From Acidobacteriota bacterium (GTDB lineage: Bacteria > Acidobacteriota > Terriglobia > UBA7540), in the NCBI GenBank assembly GCA_021789565.1, contig JAJYJL010000075.1, positions 1 through 13,171 of the forward strand: 13,171 nucleotides of DNA. The letters are read 5' to 3'. Shown in pieces: positions 1 to 5,959 of this stretch; position 1 is the stretch's first letter; each line of letters begins with the position of its first letter. Position numbers and translations under genes: made by a program. Below the pieces are notes generated by a model, which saw nothing but the letters and a program-made list of their open reading frames with translations, had not been told where the DNA came from and did not search any database.

Positions 1-2
1 TC

Positions 3-80
3 CTCGCCCTCCGCTGCTCGCTTCTCAATGCCCGCTTTGAGGATTACTGGGAGAACCGCCGGGCGGCGGTGGCCGCATAA
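3..80 (+). CDS. C-terminal end of a gene entering from the left (possibly a transposase)
   Basis: A reading frame is open from the window edge and stops at TAA 78-80. The visible 25 residues include LALRCSLLNARFEDYW followed by a short basic/alanine tail. The pattern (I)LALRC..LN.RFEDYW..R resembles the last residues of some transposases (ISKra4-like proteins end this way), but this is recall from a very short stretch. The start, the catalytic domain and any terminal inverted repeat lie outside the window. It could equally be the end of another unknown protein, or a chance open frame. Confidence 0.3.
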   Translation, partial: LALRCSLLNARFEDYWENRRAAVAA

Positions 81-195
81 TTTAAACTTCTATGTCGCGC
101 ACCCGAGATTCCCAGGGCGCAAAATAAGCACGCTTTTTTCCTGCCCGAAAAACGCGGATTCGCAGGGTCGAGCCTGGAAAGGACCGGAATAAAAG

Positions 196-873
196 ATGAA
201 ATTTGCAGCGATTCCCGCCACTTTGACCGTTGTTTTCTTGCTGGCCGGCATTGCCATAGCGCCGCGCAGTGAAGGCCGAGCGGCAACTCCACCGTCCTCG
301 TGGATCAACATTATGCCCGGCCCTTCCCTGCAGCATTGGACGCGCATTCCAATTCCGCCCGATCACCCTTTGCCCAAACACTCGCAGTGGAGCGTGGATA
401 CCACAACCCATACCCTGATTTGCGCGGGCAACGGCGGGCATGAGTTTCTGCGTTACGACGGACGGCAAGCAGGGAATTTTCTGTTCCACGTGGAGTGGCG
501 GCTTGCGAGGCATGAAGGAGCCAAAGGTTACAACAGCGGTGTGTTCGTGCGCAACAACAGCGATGGAAGCATCTGGTACCAGGCGCAGGTGGGCAGCGCC
601 AGCGGCGGATACTGGTTTGGCTATGACGACCCTGCCGTAAAGGGCCCCATCAGCTTTAACTTGCAATCACAGATGACCGCCCACGCCGTTAAGCCCGCCG
701 GCGAATGGAACACCTTTGACATTCGGTGCGAGGGAGCAAAACTGATTCTGAAAGTGAACGGAACCGTGACCAGCGAATTCAACAAGTGCAGGAACCTGAA
801 AGGCTATCTGGGCCTCGAAGCCGAAGGCTCGCGCATCGAGTTCCGTAACATGAGAATCAAATTGCTGAAGTGA
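196..873 (+). CDS. Secreted DUF1080 (3-keto-disaccharide hydrolase-like) protein
   Basis: A 225-residue protein with an N-terminal signal peptide: positive start MKFAA, hydrophobic core about residues 7-22, probable cleavage around 25-30. The rest is one DUF1080 domain (PF06439, concanavalin-like beta-sandwich). Family-typical stretches include the F-x-V-E-W-R strand near 95-100, KGYNSGVFVR near 109-118, the EWNTFDIRCEG strand near 170, and the closing GYLGLEAEG.SRIEFRNMRIK strand that ends the domain. Full length for a single-domain member. The ATG at 196 fits the signal peptide and has GGAA at 186-189, 6 nt upstream. DUF1080 proteins are abundant in Acidobacteria, Planctomycetes and Bacteroidetes; some cleave 3-keto-glucosides, while others only bind glycans. 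It probably acts outside the cytoplasm. It converges on a GH36-like gene, so a shared role in plant-sugar use is plausible but inferred. The exact substrate cannot be read from sequence. Confidence 0.88.
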   Translation: MKFAAIPATLTVVFLLAGIAIAPRSEGRAATPPSSWINIMPGPSLQHWTRIPIPPDHPLPKHSQWSVDTTTHTLICAGNGGHEFLRYDGRQAGNFLFHVEWRLARHEGAKGYNSGVFVRNNSDGSIWYQAQVGSASGGYWFGYDDPAVKGPISFNLQSQMTAHAVKPAGEWNTFDIRCEGAKLILKVNGTVTSEFNKCRNLKGYLGLEAEGSRIEFRNMRIKLLK

Positions 874-953
874 TGAGAAGGCGCCGGAGTCGACCAGCCA
901 CGTTCGCAACTCCGCGCGCAGGGCCAGTTTGGCGTCCACGCGATTGTTTACGT

Positions 954-1042
954 CGTCATTCCGGGGGCCGGCGCTCTTTCGGCCAGAGGAACCTGCTTCT
1001 CGGCCAGCCAAAAACAGATTCCTCGCTTCGCTCGGAATGACG
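954..1042. repeat. Nested palindromic intergenic repeat (REP/MITE-like)
   Basis: Between the converging genes lies a two-tier inverted repeat. The outer arms CGTCATTCCG (954-963) and CGGAATGACG (1033-1042) are perfect complements. The inner arms GAGGAACCTG (986-995) and CAGATTCCTC (1015-1024) pair with one mismatch. A short direct repeat CGGCCAG occurs at 980-986 and 1001-1007. Read on the minus strand it begins CGTCATTCCGAGCGAAGCG, a phrase that recurs as a dispersed intergenic repeat in several soil-bacterial genomes (recalled, not searched). It has no coding capacity. The flanks 874-953 and 1043-1084 show nothing else recognisable. It may fold as a cruciform or as RNA hairpins and serve both converging transcripts as a processing or termination structure, but there is no clear T-run. 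Confidence 0.7.
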
Positions 1043-1084
1043 GGTACTGCGGGAGCTTGTGAAAGTTAGCGCGACAGCGAAGCG

Positions 1085-3301
1085 TCAGACCTTGCTGACC
1101 TCGATCAGCAGGTGCTGGTTGAAGTCCGCCTTCAGCCTGGGACTTGAGGCATCGACTGTCCCGAGGTCTTTTTCGTTTTCGTAGTCGAAGACACGGTAAT
1201 GGCCGGGATCGAGGCCCCGCAATTCCACTTCGCCCTTCCAGTGAAAACTCGGACCTGCAGCGTAGAAAGCGTAATACATCTTGCCGTCTTTCCGGATGGC
1301 GTAAGCTTCCGGGAAGTCGTACCCATAGTTGTAGAGATCGAGGAATGTGCCGCTCGAGAGCATCTCGCGATTGTATATGGCCGTCCACTTCTTCCAGATT
1401 TTTTCCCTGGCGGGTGTGAGATAGACGTTTTTGAAATGCGGGCCGGGATCGGGCCACACAAACTTGGTGCCCACCACGCCGCCCGCTCCCACGGTTGAGG
1501 CAAAGTCTTCTCCCACGTCGATTTCCCTGTCCGTGTTGGGGAAAAGGACTTTGGTCAGTTCCACGTGGTCGCCGTAAACGGCCGCCTTCGGCCCCAGCAG
1601 CGCCTTATACATCTTGATGCGCCGCCGCACCTGGATGGAGCCCACCGGGTCCGCCGTCACCGCCTGGTTCATATAAGGCAGCCAGGCAAAGTTGGGCGGT
1701 GCTCCGCAGGGGCAGATCTGCGTGACGCTATAGGGCTTGAGCGCGCGCGAGGTTTCAAAAATCGCCTGGATGACCTTCGGCATGGCAAGGATGGAATCCT
1801 GCGGCGATTTATGATGATGCGCAGGGTTGTAGCAGGGTGGCGCAGTGAACACGCTGTCCATCTTGCTGCCGTCAAACCCCCATTCATGGATGAACCGCTG
1901 CACCAGCCTGACAAAATATTCCTGCACTTCCGGCAGCGCCGGACAGAGCGAGGCCACATCACAGACGGGGCTGATGAGCCGGGCGTGTTTACCGTCTTTG
2001 TCAAGAATCAGCCAGTCGGGGTGTTCGTGTACCAGATTGGAAGTGACGGCGCGGTTCCAGCTCAGGTGTTTGCCCTGGCCGTCGTCTACGGCCAGCGGCT
2101 GCCACCAGAGCTGGATATAAAATCCCTGCTTGTGGAATTCATCGGCCAGTTGCTTGATGGTGTGGCCCGGAAAAGTATCCTCCCGCGGTTCCCAGTCGCC
2201 GAAGTCGTTGAACCAGCGATAGTCCAGGGTGGCCCACTTGATGCCCATCTCCTTCAACTTGGGGATCGTCCCCAGCATCTCGGCCCGGGTGACGTCCTGC
2301 TCATAACCCCAGCCGCACCAACTGATGTTGTAGGCCTGCTTGCCCGGATTCGGAATGCCCCAGCCCTCGCGCTGCAGCACTCGAGAATACATCCGCAGGG
2401 GCTTGTAAAAGTCCCCCTCGTAAACCGAGATGAAGCTCTGCGGCAGCGCATAGGTGTCGCCGGGCTTCAGAGTCGTTTGGGGTTCCAGTTCCATGGAGGC
2501 TTCAACGCGATTGCCACTGCCAACCTTGACGGGAAGCGAGAGCACCAGCGGCAGCAGTTCCAGATGGCCCATGCCGATTCCCACCTTGTCCGTCCAGAAG
2601 GCCACCACCGGAATGCCGCCGCCCATGCCCTTCGGCGTCGGACCACCCATCAGGTTGGGCTGCGAAAATTTCGCCGTCATCTCCTCAATGATGTTCTCGC
2701 CCCATTTGTAGCTTGAGCCCTGGAAGGACCACATACGGTAAGGCGGCGCCTTGCGGTCCACCAGCGAAGCGTTCAGCCGATGCCGGTTGGCCACCACGCG
2801 GTCAATCGGGAGGTCATCCTTGCTCATGTTCTTGTAAGTTTCCGTAACAACAGCAAGGTTGGGAAAGTCGTCGTAAATCTCAACGGTAAGGGTCTTCTGG
2901 ATTCCCTTCCCGTTGCTGGCGGGCATTTCAACGCGCTTGCCGAGCAGCCCGATTTTACCCCTGGCGTCAGAGACGACCGACTGGCCAAAATCAAATGTGA
3001 AATCTGCAATCTGTTTGCCGCCGCTGACAAGATAACTGCCCGCAGCGCCGGGACCGGAGTCAGAATCGTCAATCGTCAGGTTGCCGCTTTGCCTGCGGAG
3101 AAAAGCCCGGATGTTTCCGGAAGGGAGAACGTGAAATTCAGCCGAAGGTGTCTGCAGAATGACAGGACCGCCGCGATTGACTCCGACGGTTATTGATGAC
3201 ACATTGCCCGGCTGGTTGCCCGGTGCGCCCCCGGTCTTGCAACCTGCCAACCCGGCCACCAGCGCGATGCCGGTCTGTTCCAGCCACTGCCGCCTGTTCA
3301 T
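1085..3301 (-). CDS. Tat-type lipoprotein, GH36-like (clan GH-D) alpha-galactosidase family glycosidase
   Basis: 738 residues. The N-terminus MNRRQWLEQTG carries a twin-arginine and is followed by a hydrophobic stretch and the lipobox LAGC (Cys21). This indicates Tat export and lipid anchoring. Residues about 35-300 form the N-terminal beta-rich domain, about 320-600 a TIM barrel and about 640-738 a C-terminal beta domain. Barrel motifs match clan GH-D: LDYRWF (359-364) followed by GDW (368-370); KMD (480-482), where Asp482 is the expected nucleophile; and TADP (549-552), where Asp551 sits where GH36 enzymes have the acid/base. The ATG at 3301 is preceded on the minus strand by AGGGGA at about 6 nt and a perfect TATAAT at 3345-3340. 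Expected role: release of terminal alpha-linked galactose or a related sugar from oligosaccharides at the cell surface. The fold and clan are well supported; the sugar specificity is inferred and another GH-D activity is possible. Confidence 0.87.
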   Translation of the reverse strand: MNRRQWLEQTGIALVAGLAGCKTGGAPGNQPGNVSSITVGVNRGGPVILQTPSAEFHVLPSGNIRAFLRRQSGNLTIDDSDSGPGAAGSYLVSGGKQIADFTFDFGQSVVSDARGKIGLLGKRVEMPASNGKGIQKTLTVEIYDDFPNLAVVTETYKNMSKDDLPIDRVVANRHRLNASLVDRKAPPYRMWSFQGSSYKWGENIIEEMTAKFSQPNLMGGPTPKGMGGGIPVVAFWTDKVGIGMGHLELLPLVLSLPVKVGSGNRVEASMELEPQTTLKPGDTYALPQSFISVYEGDFYKPLRMYSRVLQREGWGIPNPGKQAYNISWCGWGYEQDVTRAEMLGTIPKLKEMGIKWATLDYRWFNDFGDWEPREDTFPGHTIKQLADEFHKQGFYIQLWWQPLAVDDGQGKHLSWNRAVTSNLVHEHPDWLILDKDGKHARLISPVCDVASLCPALPEVQEYFVRLVQRFIHEWGFDGSKMDSVFTAPPCYNPAHHHKSPQDSILAMPKVIQAIFETSRALKPYSVTQICPCGAPPNFAWLPYMNQAVTADPVGSIQVRRRIKMYKALLGPKAAVYGDHVELTKVLFPNTDREIDVGEDFASTVGAGGVVGTKFVWPDPGPHFKNVYLTPAREKIWKKWTAIYNREMLSSGTFLDLYNYGYDFPEAYAIRKDGKMYYAFYAAGPSFHWKGEVELRGLDPGHYRVFDYENEKDLGTVDASSPRLKADFNQHLLIEVSKV

Positions 3302-3339
3302 TTCAGTCCCCTGTTATCATGTTCTCAAAGTAACCCAAC

Positions 3340-3345
3340 ATTATA
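3340..3345 (-). promoter_or_regulatory. Probable -10 box of the GH36-like gene, overlapping a divergent -10
   Basis: The minus strand reads TATAAT at 3345-3340, a perfect sigma-70 -10 hexamer about 40 nt upstream of the GH start. No good -35 is seen: at 16-17 nt spacing the sequence is TGGTTG/CTGGTT. The same AT-rich patch reads TATACT on the plus strand at 3342-3347, usable as a -10 for the DUF5612 leader, again with a weak -35. The two divergent genes may therefore share or compete for this promoter region. Confidence 0.4.
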
Positions 3346-3393
3346 CTGCTTTGTTTGCAGGCAACCAGCTAAGCCTTGATCTCAAGGTGGCGA

Positions 3394-3534
3394 ACCGCAG
3401 CGGCCCTTACGTCTGCGGTGAGCCCTGGCCGCGATACCAGCGTGCTTTGATCCAAGCCCCGGGGGACGCAGCGTGTGGGATGCCACGGCAACCGCTATTT
3501 GCCGCACAAATTGTGCTACGCTAAGCGGACGTGC
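3394..3534 (+). promoter_or_regulatory. Structured 5' leader of the DUF5612 gene, candidate SAM-I-clan-like aptamer
   Basis: A non-coding leader with several paired elements. ACCGCAG (3394-3400) pairs with CTGCGGT (3413-3419), and CTGG (3425-3428) with CCAG (3437-3440). Then comes an ATCCAAG...GGGGGAC segment and GATGCCACGGCAACC (3479-3493). Next is a hairpin pairing CGC.ATTTG (3493-3501) with CAAAT.GTG (3507-3515), followed by GCTACGCTAAGC (3515-3526, sharing one G with the stem). The order GGCAACC, P3-type hairpin, GCUA........AGC is that of the SAM-I core. ACGCT (3518-3522) can pair with AGCGT (3470-3474), which would be the expected pseudoknot. Against this: no convincing P1 (only CGTGCTT with AAGCGGACG, imperfect), no standard P2 k-turn and no P4. 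A regulatory leader is likely given the terminator that follows; the SAM identity is a guess. Confidence 0.4.
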
Positions 3535-3575
3535 AGGCGTGGAAGCGCGTAGCTTGCGGGCTTCCGCCTCTTTTT
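3535..3575 (+). terminator. Intrinsic terminator immediately before the ribosome binding site (attenuator)
   Basis: AGGCGTGGAAGC (3535-3546) pairs with GCTTCCGCCT (3560-3569) through about 10 base pairs with a 2-nt bulge. After one C come five T (3571-3575). The T-run abuts AAGGAG (3576-3581), the ribosome binding site of the gene at 3587. No plus-strand gene lies upstream, since the neighbour is divergent, so this hairpin can only act on the leader of the downstream gene. That is the classic layout of transcription attenuation. On the minus strand no T-run follows, so it is directional. Confidence 0.7.
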
Positions 3576-3586
3576 AAGGAGCGACG

Positions 3587-4243
3587 ATGGCAGAGAAAAA
3601 TGGAATTCTGGTTCGCGTGGAATCGGGGCTGGGTGTGCTGCACCAGTTGACCGGGGTGATTGCCGCGCAGCAGGGCGACATTTCATCCGTGGCGATTGTT
3701 GACAGCAGTACGCATGAAGAGCAGATCTACTTTGAAGTGGAACTGCCCGGGCCGCCCGAAGCTCTGTTGGAAGGACTGCGGGCCCTTTCTGTGGTGAAAG
3801 AGTCGTTGCTGGTTGATTCTCTCGAAAAAGTTTACGGCAAGCGCATCATCGTGATGGGCGGCGGCGCGCAGGTGGGGCAGGTGGCCATCGGCGCCATTTC
3901 TGAAGCCGACCGGCATAACATCCGTGGCGAACATATCTCCGTCGACACCATTCCGCTGGTAGGCGAGCAGCCCCTGGCAGAAGCCGTTCGAGCGGTGGGC
4001 CGGCTGCCGCGCGCGCGTGTGCTGGTGCTGGCCGGGTCGCTGATGGGCGGTGAAATCGAGCGCGCCGTACGCGAGGTGCGCGCCCAGGGATTGCTGGTGA
4101 TCAGCCTGAACATGGCCGGCAGCGTTCCCGAGGTGTCTGACCTGGTGGTCACCGACCCCGTGCAGGCCGGCGTGATGGCAGTGATGGCCATTGCCGACAC
4201 CGCCAAGTTCACCATAGACCGGCTGAAGAAGAGGACGTTCTAA
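3587..4243 (+). CDS. ACT domain + DUF5612 protein of unknown function
   Basis: 218 residues. Residues about 6-75 look like an ACT regulatory domain: ILVRVESGLGVLHQLTGVIAAQQGDISSV is split here over the first strand and helix (6-34), then an IYFEVEL strand near 47-53. Residues about 84-218 match DUF5612: RIIVMGGGAQVGQVAIGAI, DTIPLVGE near 119-126, a VLVLAGSLMGGEI segment near 144-156, then SLNMAGSVPEVSDLVVTDP near 172-190. The GGGAQVGQ loop is Rossmann-like, but no catalytic residues are known for the family. ACT domains usually bind amino acids or similar effectors. DUF5612 proteins are best known from methanogenic archaea. No membrane segment or signal peptide. The ATG has a strong AAGGAG 5 nt upstream. 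It is a single gene, divergent from the GH gene and controlled by an attenuated leader. The enzymatic or regulatory role is unknown; a link to amino-acid (methionine/SAM) metabolism is inferred only from the ACT domain and the leader. Confidence 0.85.
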   Translation: MAEKNGILVRVESGLGVLHQLTGVIAAQQGDISSVAIVDSSTHEEQIYFEVELPGPPEALLEGLRALSVVKESLLVDSLEKVYGKRIIVMGGGAQVGQVAIGAISEADRHNIRGEHISVDTIPLVGEQPLAEAVRAVGRLPRARVLVLAGSLMGGEIERAVREVRAQGLLVISLNMAGSVPEVSDLVVTDPVQAGVMAVMAIADTAKFTIDRLKKRTF

Positions 4244-4319
4244 GCTATCTCTGAGCCAAGCTAGGACTTCATTTGTACGGGCAAAGCGACGTCAGCCTGC
4301 AGATTTCCATTACAAAGAA

Positions 4320-4556
4320 CTATCTCGGTGCCCCGCCGGGGATCAGATAGAGCGGTTGGTGGTTCCGCGGCAGCGAGAGCGCCTTCCGCACCTTGGTGTC
4401 ATGGAAAGCTCCCATCGAGACGGCCCCAAGGCCCAGCGCCACCGCCTGCAGCAGAAGGTTCTGCGCGGCGTGGCCGGCTTCAAGCTGCACGTAGCGTCGG
4501 CCGCGGGCCATGCGCCACTCCCGGAGCAGTCCGTACGCGAAGGGCAGCGTCAGGAT
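4320..4556 (-). pseudogene. C-terminal remnant of a SagB-type nitroreductase
   Basis: This minus-strand frame is open from 4556 to the TAG at 4322-4320 but has only the last 80 or so residues of a nitroreductase. It includes GRRYVQLEAGHAAQNLLLQA, then VALGLGAVSMGAFHD, VRKALSLP and LYLIPGG..R, the well-known C-terminal half of SagB-type/thiazole-oxidase-like FMN dehydrogenases. The N-terminal FMN-binding half is missing. The frame runs into an in-frame TGA at 4559-4557, inside the end of the response regulator gene, so the fragment begins where that gene ends. No ribosome binding site precedes the internal ATG at 4511. A decayed gene left by a deletion or rearrangement is the best reading. The rest of the gap (4244-4319) shows nothing recognisable. 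Confidence 0.75.
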
Positions 4557-5923
4557 TCATCATCTTCGTCGGACTGGTTAATCGTCATGCGGTAGAGGGT
4601 ACTACGGCTGACTCCCAGAATGTCAGCAGCCTGTGCCTTGTTGTTGCGGGTCACCTTTAGCACATAATTCAGATAGCGTCTGCCTACTTCTTCAAGCGAC
4701 GGCAGCCCTTCAAACAGAGGGTCTGCGCTTCCGCCATCGTAACCAGCAAACAGTTTGGAAGGCAGGTCCTGCCGCGTGATGACGCCGGAGCGATTGAGCG
4801 CCGCCACGGATTCCAGAGTGTTCAGCAGTTCACGCACATTGCCGGGCCAGCTATAGGCGATCAGGGCGGAACGCGCTTCGGGAGCCAGGGTGAGCCTTCG
4901 TCCAGACTCGGCGGCCAGCTTTTGAAGGAAATGCGCCACCAGGAGCGGGATATCCTCTTCGCGATTCCGAAGGGGCGGAAGATCGATCTCAATCACCCGA
5001 AATCGGTAAAAAAGGTCTTCGCGAAATTTGCCTTCCGTCACCAGGTCCGCCAGGTTGCGATTTGAAGCTGCGATCATTCGAACGTCAATCCGGACAGACT
5101 GGTTTGAACCCACAGGCCGGACCTCCTGCGCTTCCAGCGTGCGCAGTAATTTGACCTGAAGGGCGGGGCTCATTTCAGACACTTCATCCAGGAATACCGT
5201 GCCGCCGTTTGCATCCTCAAAGATCCCGATTTTGTTCACGCTGGCGCCTGTAAAGGAGCCGCGAACGTGGCCGAAAAGCTCAGACTCCAACAGGGATTCG
5301 GTAAAAGCACCGCAGTTCACCGCCAGAAAACGCTGCTGCGCCCGCGGCCCGTTGGCATGAATGGCCCGCGCTACAAGCTCCTTGCCGGTCCCGCTCTCCC
5401 CGGTGATCAGCACCGTGGCCCGGGAATCGGCGACCATCCCGATCTTCTTGTAAACTTCAAGCATGGCGGGGCTTCGGCCCACCAGGGAGGAAAGGGGCTC
5501 CGGAGCGTCTTCCACCGGAGCCAGGTTGCGCGTTTCGCGCACCAGGTTGCGGTTTTCAAGGGCACGCCAGACACAGGTCAATACCTCGTCAATCTTGAAA
5601 GGCTTTGAGAGATAATCGAACGCGCCCGCCTTCACCGCTTCAATGGCCGTCTCCATTGAACCAAAGGCGGTGATCAGGATGACTTCCGAATCCGGCTGGA
5701 TCGACTTGAACGCACGCAGAACGTCCAGGCCGTTCAATTCCGGGCCCAGTCGAATATCGCTGAGGATCACCTCAAAGCTGGCCGTCTTGCCTGCCGCAAG
5801 GGCTTCCTGCGCCCCGGAGGCTGCGACCACCTGATAACCTTCCAACTCCAGAAGCTCGGAAAGCAGGGCGCGCGTCTCCGGATCATCGTCGACCACAAGG
5901 ATTTTTACGTTTCGATTAACCAT
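4550..5923 (-). CDS. NtrC-family sigma-54-dependent response regulator
   Basis: 457 residues in three domains. Receiver, about 6-120: acidic cluster D12-D14, phosphoacceptor Asp56, Thr85 and Lys107. AAA+ domain, about 146-375: Walker A GESGTGKE (175-182), sigma-54 contact loop GSFTGA (222-227), Walker B FLDE (244-247), arginine-finger region FREDLFYRFR (300-309), sensor II WPGNVREL (359-366). Fis-type helix-turn-helix about 427-446 (NNKAQAADILGVSRSTLYRM). Full length for the family. It activates sigma-54 promoters after phosphorylation, presumably by the kinase encoded 36 nt upstream. The contact loop has Ser in place of the first Ala of GAFTGA, a mild change. The ATG at 5923 has only a poor Shine-Dalgarno match (AGGA about 12 nt away), so translation may depend on the kinase gene; no better in-frame start was found. 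Targets cannot be read from the window. Confidence 0.95.
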   Translation of the reverse strand: MVNRNVKILVVDDDPETRALLSELLELEGYQVVAASGAQEALAAGKTASFEVILSDIRLGPELNGLDVLRAFKSIQPDSEVILITAFGSMETAIEAVKAGAFDYLSKPFKIDEVLTCVWRALENRNLVRETRNLAPVEDAPEPLSSLVGRSPAMLEVYKKIGMVADSRATVLITGESGTGKELVARAIHANGPRAQQRFLAVNCGAFTESLLESELFGHVRGSFTGASVNKIGIFEDANGGTVFLDEVSEMSPALQVKLLRTLEAQEVRPVGSNQSVRIDVRMIAASNRNLADLVTEGKFREDLFYRFRVIEIDLPPLRNREEDIPLLVAHFLQKLAAESGRRLTLAPEARSALIAYSWPGNVRELLNTLESVAALNRSGVITRQDLPSKLFAGYDGGSADPLFEGLPSLEEVGRRYLNYVLKVTRNNKAQAADILGVSRSTLYRMTINQSDEDDES

Positions 5924-5959
5924 GAGGATCTGAATTCCTGAATATGCACCACGCCGCCG

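Noticed and set aside
667..1011. Minus-strand open frame over the end of the DUF1080 gene and the repeat
   Set aside because: It is mostly antisense to the DUF1080 gene and runs into the repeat; no ribosome binding site or recognised domain.
1565..2716. Long plus-strand open frame (383 codons) inside the GH36-like gene
   Set aside because: Antisense to a strongly supported enzyme; the translation is low in domain signal and is a by-product of high-GC codon use.
3425..3447. CTGG...ATACCAGCG looks like part of a TPP riboswitch
   Set aside because: The loop lacks the conserved UAAUA, and the upstream CUGAGA and downstream AGGGA elements are absent, so only the small hairpin is shared.
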